Source: Lepidodermella squamata
Taxonomy: Eukaryota > Gastrotricha
Direction of reading: 5' to 3'
DNA: 64,000 nt
Assembly (NCBI GenBank): GCA_047495785.1
Contig: JBLDXI010000075.1
Span: 1-64,000 of the forward strand
The translations under genes and the position numbers were made by a program. This document shows positions 44,587 through 56,250 of this stretch, in pieces; within the stretch, counting starts at the first letter, position 1; each line of letters opens with the position of its first letter. The notes beneath the pieces are model-generated. The model was given only the letters and a program-made list of their open reading frames with translations, searched no databases and was not told where the DNA came from.

Positions 44587-47500
44587 TCACAGATTAGTTT
44601 CAATTTCATTTTCGCCAACTCCACCTATTGCATCGCCACTGCTGCTGGCCGGGGAAGTTGCAATGTAAGTCGTGGTCGTTGCGAAAGAAACGCTTCTCGT
44701 CATTAAAGCCTGGTGACTGCCAGCTCCAGAACTGCCGTGACCTTCACGCTTGACTAAACACCCGCTACTACTGGTGGCTGTGCTGTTCGCGGATCCGTTG
44801 CCTGCCTTCGTCCTGTAACCGCCATTGCCATTCAACTGCCCGCTACCGTATGTCGCCTCTCCGTTTTCACCTCCAGATTTCGAAACCACAGATAGGGATT
44901 GAGGCTTGCGGGAAACATTATGGTGATGGCTTTGAGAAGCTCGATGGTGCACGCCGTTGCTATTGTGAGACGGGCTTATTTCTTGCGGATAATTGTGCGG
45001 TGAATGTGCGTGACAGTGACTATTTTTCAAGCTCGGACGACTCTTCAACAAAGGTTCGGAATCTTCTTCATCATCGTGTTTTTGGGCTCCGTTCGGGACA
45101 TAGCCTGTTGTGCTGATTGAGTGCAAAATTGAAGGAGGTGATGGCAAGGCTCTGTGATAAAAAATGAAAGGTGTCAAAAATAAACAGATTGGATTTCAAG
45201 GGGTAAATCTTCCATCTCGATGTCGAAAGACTCAGATTCTTTCAGTTGACAGTAAGAATCTCGTTGTCTTAGATTCAAAACAAATATTCGAAACCAAGCA
45301 ACATTTTAGGAAAAGTCTGACTTACGGTTTGCTAGGAGTCATAATTTGCTTTGTCGGAGTAGATTTCACAGATTTCAAAGGGATATTAGGATTGCCAACT
45401 ATGGGTGACTTGAAATTGACAACTGGCGAGTCAGCTGGATTATCGGGGCCAAAAGTCGTCTCTCGCTTTAGAGGTGTCCCAGTGAATAAATGGGCCCTAA
45501 AACCAAACGCTTTTAAATGCAGACATTGACTCGAAGAAAATCTTACTCGAAAACCCGAAGTTGATTTCTAGCCCGTCGCAATTGCGCCTTCAAAAATTCG
45601 TGCTGAAACTGGCAGGCATGGCTGGTACACGGCTTTTCCGACTGAAGCTTCCAAATCGCACCCGCAACGGTGTCTTTGAAGCTCAGAGATGCTCCCATGC
45701 TCTGGAAAAGAAAGTTAATTATTAATTGGCTAGAGATTGCAAAGCGATGATATATTAAGTGCAAAAACCAAAATCTTGTGAGTTCTGAAAAGTGAGGTTC
45801 TGGGTGTTTGCTGAACTAGAATCGTGAGTAACACAAATTATATTTAGGTTACGCCTTACCCGTTGTCTCATTTTGAGACGGTGAGATAAATCCTAAATTC
45901 GATCATGGGAGGGTTTATTTCCGACAAAATTCGGACCTCAGAAAAATGACTTACAAGTGAAATTAATCCGCATAGACCGCATTTGTCTACTTTGCGAAGT
46001 TGCCGCCTTCCATATCTCACGTAAAGGTGTTCGAATAGCAGGAAGAATGAGCAAGCTACCAGGCCAACGACCAACATGATGAAAGCTGAGGTGAAATTGA
46101 GAATCCCCAGCTCTTGGCTTTGGGTCGACTCCTGTTTTTGCCTTTCTTTGCAAGCTCCGGTTAACCAAAATTCTTGCAGTTGCTGTAGATACCCAGTATG
46201 TTGGTAGTCTATTATGAATTTGTTGATGACTGGTAGCCATTTCGAGCCTTTGGGGAAGGCGATTCCGTAACCAGTCATCGCATACCATTTACCAACAGTC
46301 CTTAACCGGCATTCCTTATCTCGTCCGGCTTTATATTCAAGGACGGTGGCGTCGTAGATGAAAGCATCAAGATCTCTGGATGTGTAGAGCATAGATTCAA
46401 GAACTTTCATCCTAAAAGGCATACCCTTTCTTAACAGCCCACATCCCATCATCGGCTGTGCTTCTGTTGTAAATCCGCATGTATTCATACATATCAGGAA
46501 AATTGTGCTTGATAATAGCTTCTGTTGCCCCAGAAGGAATTGTTGCAAATTTCCAGGGAGGGTTTTTCGAAAAAGGATTCTTCAAGCGGAGATCATCGAT
46601 TCCAGTAAAGTCGTAGAAGTCTTCTTTGGTAATCATGAAAGCAGCGAGCTGAAATGGACCAAGTCTCAAACTGGCATTTTCCGAATGGGTAAACTTACAT
46701 TGGCCATGTAGCTACTCATAAAAATGACGCAGAATACACCCCAGAAGCTAGCCATTAGCCGAGCGCCGATACCACGTGGAATATCGACCTTGACAGCGGC
46801 TTTGAACAACATGGCCCATACCAGCCAAAGTGATCGAAAAAGCGAGAACTTGTGAGCTGTATAAGCAGATAAGTAACAAAGGAGTGACAACTGTTTGACC
46901 CAGATTAGAACTCAAAGCTAGAAGCTAAAATGAAAGAAATTTGTCTCACTACCAGACCAGACATGGGGGATGAGTTGAGGAAAATAAAACCGAGAATTTG
47001 GATTTATCGAGTTGAACCAAACAAACCTCTCATCACTATCATTCCGTTGCGAAGCATCAACATTTTAGTAATTTTTCATCAAGTGAAAAAACTTCACATT
47101 AAAGCTGATGATGAGTGTTAACATACTGATCGCTGAAGCTTGACCACGATCTAGTCCACGGGGGCTGAAATACTCGAACAAAAAGCATGATATGGCGCTG
47201 GCGTTGACGCATCCTATCAGTACAACCACCCAGGCACCAATTGAGAATGGCTCCAAGAATGCAACTGGAGAGATTACTCCTTCCCTGACTCGAACAAGAA
47301 TCGTAATTCCTACAATAAAGAAGTAGTTTTGAAATCACACATAAGTCATGAAGAGTTTACCAGTCTCAAGGAAGGGAATCGAGAAGTCAATAGCAGTACT
47401 TCGCTCCTTTGAAATTTTCAGAGATGTAACAACCATATCGGCATGGCCTTCCAGCAAAGCTTCGACTAATCCGTTCCACTTGCCAGTGTTTCGATCGATC

Positions 47501-50238
47501 GCTCCCCATTTACGATCATGGACTTCGTAGAGCTCGAAACGAAACCCAATATCGGTCGAAAGACGGCGTAGTAGATCCATGCAAAAGCCAACGCAGCACA
47601 CCCAAGATCCATTGTTATGAATTTGTTGTTGTAGGGTTGATGACGAAGTTGGGCTTACGAAAGTGTAGGACGTAACAGCTCGGGGTTTTCCTGTCTCATT
47701 ACTGTAACAAGGTCATTGGGGGTCATTTTCCTAGGTAACTCGGTATACTGACCTGTAAGTTCCAACCTCGCCTTGAAGAACCAGTGTCATAGTGGCGTTT
47801 AATTCGGTTTTGCTAACAATAACTGGGGACAATCGGCAAGGAACAGCCGTCCGAGGGCAAACCCCACTGATGGGGTCCGGAGGCTCATACACCACATACT
47901 GAAGAGATTAGCAAAATGATTGAAGAAAGAATAAGAAAAGGTGACAATTACCGGAGGCTCTTCTAGAGTGGCGATTTTCAAGATTGTAGCATCAGGCCTG
48001 CCAGAAGGTGGTTTACCCGGGCCAGCTGGCCAAGTGATATCGTCCATTAGAAGCCCTAATTCTCGCGTCCACTCGCCAATCTTCTTCCACTGCCGATTTG
48101 GATCGAGATTGAGCACAGTAACTGCTCCCAGATCGGTCAATCCACTGTCGTCGAACTTCGAACTCACTTGGTCAAACATTTTCACTGGAGTCCTTTTGAT
48201 CAGTCTGTACACAAGTTGGAAAACTGTTAGCATAAGTCTTGAACAGTGGATGAAGTAGGATCCTCGAGGTGGGGGAACGTGTGGGTATTTTCAGCCCAGA
48301 ATTTATCTAACCAAAAGGTCTCCCTGTGGTTTTTTGGGTTTTTTTTAGCAGGAACTCTCGAGGAGTACGGTACCCCTAAAGTCCGGTACTTCGCACACTG
48401 GTCTTGAAAAAGAAGGTTGGAGTGAATAAGTGTGAACTGTTTGCAAAATATGGCATTTTCTGTTAAGATTAGAGGGAAATACCGTTAGACAACCTCAATA
48501 GGTAGCGTGGCCGAGTGGTCTAAGGCGCTAGATTTAGGCTCTAGTCTCTTCGGAGGCGTGGGTTCGAACCCCACCGATGCCATCATTTTTGCTGGGAATG
48601 TCCTTATTGCTGTTGCGCTTTTAATGGACCTAATTATGAAATAGCCAAAACTAATGGCAGCGGTGGGGTTCGAACCCACGCCTCCGAAGAGACTAGAGCC
48701 TAAATCTAGCGCCTTAGACCACTCGGCCACGCTACCTATTGAGGTTGTCTAACGGTATTTCCCTCTAATCTTCAAAGTGCCCCATGTTCCACATCTAACC
48801 GTTAGAACACACGGGTTCGTACATCAAGCGCACTGTTCGAAGTTCGATCCTTTCCATAATTGAGAATTCCATGTAGGTAAACTCTAAAACCCTATTTCAA
48901 TTCACTTTTGACCTAAAATCTCCTCTACATCCCGAGAAAGGGCTATCCTAAAAATCGCAACTTCTCTCTCCGTGAACGACCCCACTTAGAAAGGACTTAC
49001 TTATGAAATGTTTCGCCCCATCTCCATTTCTTTAGCGCCGAGCCATCGCACGGTATGCGCGGCGCAACTCGATCGATCGTAATATTCGGCATCTGTACAA
49101 ACTTCTCCATCGCATCCGACCACAACTTGGTCGCCGCTTTCAAAGCTTCATGCTGAACAGCCAGCGTTGTATTGTACGTAATCGCTATCGTACCAGGTAT
49201 AAAATTCATCGATGGCGTCGACCGTTCGCCAGAATCGCCGAGAACTGGCTTGGCACATATCCATAAATACTCGCCGCTTGTCATTCCCAACATTCGAGCC
49301 TCCTCGAAAATATCGTTCGAAGCGCCATGGTCTGCGAATAGCACGACAATACGGGTGTCAGTGCTGTCGCGAAGGTCCATCAACTCGCCCCGTATGACGT
49401 CACGTGACGAATTGGCTAATTTTACCACGCGAATGATACGCGATGACATATGCGATTGGTGCGAATCGAACGAAAATCGAGTGTACCGATTATCCTCAGA
49501 ATTGACAAGGTCGCGCAGTTCATTGATAAAGTACTCATTCCCGGCAGTTTGGCTCGAAACCAGGATTGAAAACCGCCGCCATTGATATGTTGATAGAAAC
49601 GCGAAAATTGCATTGGCTTGCGCTCGAGTGGGCGGAGCGATCAAAAATCGGTAATTCGTCGCGCTATTCGTTGAGGAGTCTTCAATTTCGTTCGACAAGC
49701 TCGACCAGGCAATTGTCGGTATCCCAGCTGTATCGGCTAGGGTTGTTATGAAATTAGCGATTCGAGTCCCGTCATCGCTTTGAATTGACTTATCGACCAG
49801 AATGAACATTGCATTGATACCCTCGGCGGCTCTTGAGCAGAATAAGTTTTGAGTCAGCTCGCCTAGGGACACTCCATTTGCGTAGACCGGGTTAACCCGA
49901 AGCCGGTAAGGTACCGATGGGTAATTGGTTTGCTTCCGAGTGGTTGATGTTGATGAGGTGAAATTTGCAGTTGATGACGTTGGGGATACTTTGTTCATGG
50001 TGGAAGATGTTGAACCTTTGCCAGCTGTAGTTCGTCTCGCTTGGTTGACTGCGAGAAATTGGCGCAGTTGTTCACGCGTTTTTGAGTCCGTCAACGATTG
50101 GCTGGGCAAGACGAAGCCTATTGTCACGGTGACAGGCTGGCCTTGAGTCTGGGCTATAGCTGCTTGTTGATGGAGCGGCATTTGAGCAGTGGTGGCAGTG
50201 ATGAGCGTCGAAATTGTCAAAACCGTTGATAGCTTCAT
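44587..50238 (-). CDS. Nmdar2: NMDA-type ionotropic glutamate receptor, GluN2-like subunit
   Basis: Cation channel subunit gated by glutamate. Eleven exons (complement): 50238-49001, 48204-47952, 47898-47753, 47701-47361, 47309-47145, 46856-46699, 46648-46425, 46375-45955, 45701-45547, 45496-45326, 45151-44587; about 1278 residues, all phases agreeing (the donor at 47145 is the least certain). Signal peptide 1-18; LIVBP-like amino-terminal domain to about 410; S1 with [11 protein letters not shown] and [11 protein letters not shown]1 [11 protein letters not shown]; pore loop [15 protein letters not shown]3 SYMAN-LAAF; S2 with SGATEAIIK and [11 protein letters not shown]4 about 950-975; a Ser/His/Gly-rich tail. 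FIYD and EFWLTGAC favour GluN2 over GluN1. At the pore Asn position there is Lys, and the S2 Ser of the GST motif is Ala. Confidence 0.9.
48501..48582 (+). tRNA. tRNA-Leu (TAG), left arm
   Basis: Class II cloverleaf, anticodon loop TTTAGGC, variable arm CTCTTCGGAG. The 3' acceptor strand is CGATGCC against GGTAGCG, giving one mismatch; the mirrored copy has the pairing base. Confidence 0.9.
48655..48736 (-). tRNA. tRNA-Leu (TAG), right arm
   Basis: Mirror copy of the left gene with a fully paired acceptor stem (GGTAGCG/CGCTGCC). Confidence 0.93.
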
Positions 50239-50339
50239 CGCTGAGTCGAAATTCGAGTGTAGAGCGATATTTGAAGTTCTATCATGAAATGTGTAACATT
50301 CTAGCCCATTCATAAAATAATCATCGAAATCAAAAAAGT

Positions 50340-52728
50340 AAAATCGAACATAGGCACAGGGAAGATCGCAAAAGCGGTGTCACGTGTAATAAAGGGAGGA
50401 TTGGGTCATCCCCCATTCCTAACACAATTTCTACTACGAATCCGGAAATTTTAGAATTTAATTTAATTTAATCAATCAATTCTAAGAACTGTACGTTGTT
50501 AAACAATCGATTAATTTGAAAAAAAACCAAGATTGGTGATTGTTGGATTTTTGGAATGATGCGAGGACATCATAATAATCATGAATTATTCGTTCGCCCA
50601 AAAATTCATTCTCAAAATGTTCGGCAGTTTCATAATTAATCCCAACAATTTAAATAAAATTCCTTGAATTTGTTGGCGAGAAGGCTTCCTCATGACGTCG
50701 ATAACAAGGCATTAGTTGAATATTATTTGAAAAATTATTCGCAAAATTACGTTATAAATATTTCGCGTGCGATATTATGTTAAAATAGTAATGTTTAAGT
50801 AGGTCATCTCCAGGAAAATTCTGTTCCGCTAAAAAAATCAGTTAAAATTAAGACAGAGAAATAATTAAATAAATTTAAATTAAGTTTAAAATTTATAAAT
50901 TTCCTTATAAATTTGTCAAAAAATTGTGCACCCCAGCCTAAGAGTGATTAGTTTCCTCAACGGTTTTTAAACTAACTAACTACTTGAGTTGGAGAGTGAA
51001 AATTATCGCACCTGTTCGAGCGGGATGGGTATGTATTATCGGCTCGCTAAATAGTGTGAAAATCCAGGATCCACGCATAGGTATTATATCACTGTCCACA
51101 TGATGCCGCGCATTTAAATGTGACTCGGCCGCAAGTGGCCGCTGCCGCGCATTGCGCACGTGAGAATGCGGTCGAATTTCAAAATCACCGCACAAACACA
51201 ACGGCAAAAGCCATCATCTGCGCGCGCGCGCCAATCAATGCGGTAGTCATCATCGTGCTTAAACTGGAATACATACCGCATTGTTGTTCTATCACAGAGC
51301 ACTTTTCATCGGCGTAAAATTTTTTACCAATTATTTTGCATTCAGGTATTATTAATTCATATTTGCCCATCAATAACAATAACAGAGGGTAAAATTTTAA
51401 TTCTATTGTTGGCTGCTGGCCATATAATATTAAAACTGGAAGATAAAACTCACAATAAATATTTCGAAAAAACTTTACAGTAGAAAACAAGCATTATTAC
51501 AATAGGCGACGATAATAGATCGAAAAATGCGCACGAGTACAGATTTCAAATCCCGTGAGATTGATTTGCAAACCGTGGATCAAGAATAGCCATAAATAAT
51601 GCTAAATGATAATCAATAGTAATAATCATATGCATCTGTATTACGAAGAGGAATGTTTTTTGTGTTCAATAAACTATAGTAAATTCGAAAAGAACAAAGA
51701 ACAATTGAGACTGTATTCAGCATCGTAATTAAGAAAAATATCGAAAAATTGAGAAGCAATTCGTCACAATTTTTTGTTTGCCAAAATAATTGCCTTGAAA
51801 ATTTGATCAAGGTGGAAAACCTTCACTACAAAGAGTGAAAAAGGAATTTATTTGGTTAATTGTAAATTAAATAAATGATTGGAATGTTATTGAGTTATAA
51901 AGCAAGTGAACATTTGCGGAAATGCGTTGACAATATAACTATGAGCGCGATTTTGGTGTCGACTTTGTTGACTGACGATATGTATAACAATGATGAGGAT
52001 GACAATAATTGCCATGATTGGCAAGGCATACACGGATCCTGTTCGTATACTTGTATGTATATATCAGAGGCCAATTTTCATACATTATCGTCAAGTTTAT
52101 TTCTGAAAATGACGCGCGCAATTTTAGCGGAATAATTATTTGCGGCGACACCAGGCGCGCGCGCGCGCGCGCATTAAGGCGGTAGCAGTAATAAATATAG
52201 CAATAAGAATAAATCATGTGAAAAGCGCGCACACTTTGCATTTGATATATTATTATTGTAGATAATTTTATATTATGGCACTGATGACAAGTGCGCGCGA
52301 CTTATCGCCGCGCTCGCCCAGTCACCATGCGAGGCCACTTCATTTCGGCAGCTCCCGCAGCCATGAACGCCCTTTATATTGTGGTAATCCGCGAGTAATA
52401 AAATAGTCTTTATTATTGTAAACATTGGTAATCCCTATTTAAATGATATTTATAAGCGAATAGCAAATTCATGATCATAATATTAATATAATTGCGAAAA
52501 AATCGATTCTTTCATTCTTTGATCACATGATTATTTCTCGATATCTGTCTGAGATTCTGAGTTCATAGTCCCTTGGAGCTTGAAGAGTAAAAGATTTTCA
52601 AGTGAAATGCTGACATATAGGAAAGCAGGAAACTCGGAATCTGGAACAGCTGCATGATCCTATCCTTGATTTACTGCTCAGAGCTGTTCACATTATAACC
52701 TCTGAAAATCAGATATATATGCAGCCGA
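50340..52728. other. Long intergenic region upstream of the NMDA receptor gene
   Basis: AT-rich with no recognisable gene. It contains alternating GC runs at about 51221-51231 and 52155-52172, the second 18 bp long, which are candidates for Z-DNA formation. The NMDA receptor promoter should lie at the left edge, but I see no defining motif. Confidence 0.45.
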
Positions 52729-52801
52729 GACTCCGTAGCTCAATTGGCAGAGCGTCTGACTCCAGATCAGAAGGTTGCGTGTTCAAGTCACGTCGGGGTC
52801 A
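52729..52801 (+). tRNA. tRNA-Trp (CCA)
   Basis: Complete cloverleaf, anticodon loop CTCCAGA, acceptor GACTCCG/CGGGGTC, T-arm CGTGTTCAAGTCACG. An oligo-T follows (CATTTTTG). Confidence 0.94.
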
Positions 52802-53619
52802 AACATTTTTGTCAATTTCTACAAGAGGTTTTTTTTATCAAGATGTCGACTTATGTGTGCCAAAATGATTCATCAAGAGTTTTTGCTTTTTTGGTCACTT
52901 GACCAGTTCTCCACTAGTCAAGAGCTTTATAAGAAGTACGGCGTCTGACAGTTGATTCAGGGCTTCTATTTCAACCCAATTGACCTGTTCTTCAATTTCG
53001 ACGGGGAAAATAGGGAAAATATAGGTCCAACCTTCAGCTCGGCGCTCCTTTAATTCAAATTTCCGGCCCCAATGCTACGCTCAAATAGGTGCGGCAAGAG
53101 TCGAAGCCCGACCTTGATCATCAAATAACAGCAAGCCGAAAACTTATACCGGCGTCCGTTGGCGCTGGATGGTTTTTCAGTGCGGCCCGAAAAGTGAACT
53201 GTACATGTAAAATGTAAAATTGATTGTCTAAATCTGACTGATTTTTCTGCCACGATCGTGGTTTATACAAAATTGACATGGTCTGGTATCTACCGGAGCA
53301 TAACATCAATGATTCAAGGAACTGCATTACTCGAAGTTGAATAGACAAAATGAGCCCAAGGTACTAAATCCGAAAAAACGAGTTAAGCCTTGATGCTGCT
53401 TGGTTGGTCGGTAAACGTGACACCCAACCTTCCTTTCAAACTAATAGGAATTAAGCTATTACGTTTATAAGCTCCAGTTACGTTTATTATTATATGCGCC
53501 GCGCGTGAATGGCTCACTCCTTACGTAATAATACAGCGGTACTTCATCTCCATCGGATTTCTGAACAAATACGGCTCTCAAAATTGCTCTCAGGGCAGCT
53601 GTAGCTTAATTCTTCTTAG
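52802..53619. other. Intergenic stretch
   Basis: No gene recognised; short minus-strand frames only. Confidence 0.3.
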
Positions 53620-54238
53620 GTAGGGTGGCTGTTTCTACTGTAGAAGCCTTTTTGGGTCCATGTTTAAACGTATAAACTGTGTAAACTGATATGATATAGA
53701 AACTGGGTGCCAAAGACACCGATTTCATTTCCTTTTTATTCATAGCATAGTTTCGGCCCCACACAGTGTTAACAGTGGTGGCCTAGATCGTTCATCTGGG
53801 CTTTTAAAAGTCTATGTCCACAACGTTATGGATTTTATTGCATTGCGGTCGCTCGGCTCCTCGTGCGATGTGTCGGAATCTTGACGAATTTTGACCGGAT
53901 TTGTGGAGTGCCTCTTCCAGCCACTACTATTTTATACAGATAGGTCATCTCGCCGACAAACCTCCGTTTTGTTAGGGGTTGCAGGGTCACACCATTGCCG
54001 TAACGAAGCGTTGTTGCACGGCCTCAAGTCGTTGTAGCATCGCTTCGCTGGCTGCGAACGTGTAGGCCTCCTGTATAGATACATCAGCGTGAGGGTGATT
54101 CCTAAAACTCCAGTACTAAAGCCATGCTACCCAGCCTTGTTGTCACCCAGTTTCTACATCAAGTATAAACATATTTATGTAGTTTATACGTGTACCCTTC
54201 AACCCAAGAAGATTTCTACAGTAGAACAGCCACCATAC
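53620..54238. mobile_element. Foldback element with about 95-bp inverted arms
   Basis: The arm 53620-53712 (GTAGGGTGGCTG ... TCTACTGTAGAA ... CGTATAAACT ... AGAAACTGGGTG) is the imperfect reverse complement of 54142-54238. The 430 bp between the arms encode nothing recognisable. Probably a non-autonomous DNA element; no clear target duplication was found. Confidence 0.7.
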
Positions 54239-54680
54239 ATTTTTCATGTAACCAACGTCTTTTTCACATAATCACGTGGAATCTGATTCACGTTTTGAGT
54301 ATGTATCACGTTTACGGACCAGCTAAGCGGAGAGAAAGTTTAAGAGCAATTTCATCGTTTTTTATCATTTCGTGTTGGCGAGGCGCATTACAACAATTTG
54401 AACGACGGGGAGAGCGAGAAGTTAAGTAGATTCCGTTACGAGCGAACTGAAAGCCAGAATTTCGCGAATGAAGGCCCTCATTTTAGACTTATCACGGGCT
54501 GTCTCTTCAAACCCTTTTGGCCTGCTTAACGTTCTCTGTCAGCCCTTGGGTGGGGTCCATAAGTATACTCTCTTGACTGAGTTTCCATCATTCATTCTGA
54601 GTTCATTCCCAATTATTGTTTAGCCTGATTAATTTACTAATAATTTCATCTGGTTAAATATCTCTGATCGGCGTAGCATC

Positions 54681-55822
54681 ATGGCGAAACTGCACCTGGC
54701 CGTATTTCTAGCGATTATCTGTCAAACATTAGCAATCAGTAAGGCACTTACAACAATGATACTTGTAGGAGAGGTACCCTAGTAAATACTCCAGATCACT
54801 CGCTTACTTTCAAGCTTAACTTGAGGATATAGAGTTTGGCCAGTGAATATTTAATAGACTACCTCATTAATCCAAATCTTGATCAAGAGTTCTCACGAAT
54901 GCCCTGGAATTGGGTGCCTTTTCTTCCTGCTTGAAGTAATCTTATTTTTTCAGAATCTCCTGAGCGTGAACTGGGAAAGTATCTGATTCGCACAGCTGAA
55001 GAACAGGGGACAGTAGGACGACCTGTCTCAGATGCGTAAGCTATGCTTGCAATTTCCTTGTAACAAGATGATTTCAGTCGATCCTAACGTAGTTCTGAAG
55101 CTGTCAACGTAACTTTGACGCTCTATTTGGTTAAAATCATCAGCTTCGATGATTCAACTTACCATGCAAAAATAGCATCGAAACAAATGATGACGTGGAA
55201 TGACCCAGCTCTGACTTGGGATCCATCTCGTTTTGGAAAAGTTGATTCTATCATTCTACCGGCCAGGAAAGTTTGGACGCCTGATGTCACATTTGTCAAC
55301 AAGTTAGTTTGCTTTATTTGACTGATAAATTTGATCCTAATAAGTCTATTAAAAATAGCTTCAATGGCGGAGCTGCTGATCAGAAGAACAATTTGTTGGA
55401 TGCTGATGTATCGGTTTCCCCTGACGGATCTGTCATTTGGATGTCTCGTCTAAATCACGAAGTACCGTGCATGAAAATATCCATCAATATATATAACTGC
55501 ACAATCAAAGCTGGCTCCTGGAATTACGATAATTCGCAGGTGGAGGTCAATTTTGCTGAAGGCATGAACAACGTTAACATGGATTTCATGGAACCTATTA
55601 CTCCGGGAATGGAACTGTTTGAAACTTCTGCGACGTACGAAGATGCTGAGTTTGGCGGGCTCATTTATCGCACGTTCTCATTTACATTTCGGATCGGTGC
55701 ATCTCATATCCGGGAATGAAAAAGTTCCAGGTTCCAACGGATTGAACATTTGTCGCCCCATTTCTGGTTTCGGCGGGAACCTCCTTATCTGGATGGTTTT
55801 TATATTTTACATTATTTTTTAG
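54681..55822 (+). CDS. Free-standing Cys-loop receptor ligand-binding domain (AChBP-like) with hydrophobic C-terminal tail
   Basis: Exons 54681-54738, 54954-55035, 55093-55302, 55359-55696 and 55731-55822 join in frame to about 259 residues; the last intron is 34 nt. A signal peptide (AKLHLAVFLAIICQTLAI) precedes a pentameric-receptor ectodomain: TLTLYLVKIISFDD, MTWNDPALTWDPS, the loop-A VWTPDVTFVN, and VPC ... NCTIKAGSWNYD. The Cys loop is only 9 residues between cysteines instead of 13 and lacks FPFD. No paired loop-C cysteines. Instead of four membrane helices, the protein ends GSNGLNICRPISGFGG then a hydrophobic LLIWMVFIFYIIF, which looks like a GPI-anchor signal or single anchor. AATAAA begins one base after the stop. 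If the last intron is not removed, the protein ends in SHIRE without the tail. Confidence 0.72.
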
Positions 55823-56000
55823 AATAAAAATACTTAGTAATTATAAGTAAACTAAATTCTAATTTCTATTTAATAAAAGCTAAAACTGCAAAAAATTCGA
55901 TTATGCCTGAAATTGGGCTGTTTACACAGACTGACATCAGCGAAGAATCATAAGCGCCAGTAAAATTGTGGAGGATGGGCTCGTGATCTTTTTTCAACCC

Positions 56001-56072
56001 GGCCTAGTGGCCTAATGGTAAGGCGTCGGCCTCCGGAGCCGGAGATTGTGGGTTCGAGTCCCATCTGGGTCG
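56001..56072 (+). tRNA. tRNA-Arg (CCG)
   Basis: Cloverleaf with anticodon loop CTCCGGA and T-arm TGGGTTCGAGTCCCA. Acceptor GGCCTAG/CTGGGTC uses two wobble pairs. A second copy lies at 62390. Confidence 0.88.
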
Positions 56073-56143
56073 CTACTTTTTCCCCTCCTTATTCACCGCA
56101 CTGGCTCTTCTCGGAAAAGCAACGATTTGCCTCGCCATCAGCC

Positions 56144-56222
56144 GGCTTAGTAGATTAGTGGTGGAGCATCTGTCTTGTAAAAAGAAGGGCACGGGTTCGA
56201 TGTTCGATCCCCGTCTGGACCT
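56144..56222 (+). pseudogene. tRNA-Thr (TGT) with T-arm duplication
   Basis: Matches the 15873 gene, but has GTTCGAT duplicated in the T-arm and substitutions in the D-arm, anticodon stem and acceptor stem. Confidence 0.85.
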
Positions 56223-56250
56223 CGGCTTCTCTTTTTCCCAATTGAAAAAA

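Larger units (their letters stand above)
48465..48772. repeat. 118-bp inverted repeat carrying two tRNA-Leu genes
   Basis: Arms 48465-48582 and 48655-48772 are reverse complements over 118 bp with one mismatch seen, separated by 72 bp. Each arm holds a full tRNA-Leu gene plus 36 bp of 5' flank. It lies in the first intron of the NMDA receptor gene. Confidence 0.92.

Noticed and set aside
44461-45116. Plus-strand frames across the NMDA receptor 3' exons
   Set aside because: They overlap the antisense coding exon, which splices in frame with the rest of the receptor.
52155-52172. CpG-island promoter at the alternating GC run
   Set aside because: It is an 18-bp simple repeat in AT-rich sequence with no adjacent gene start.
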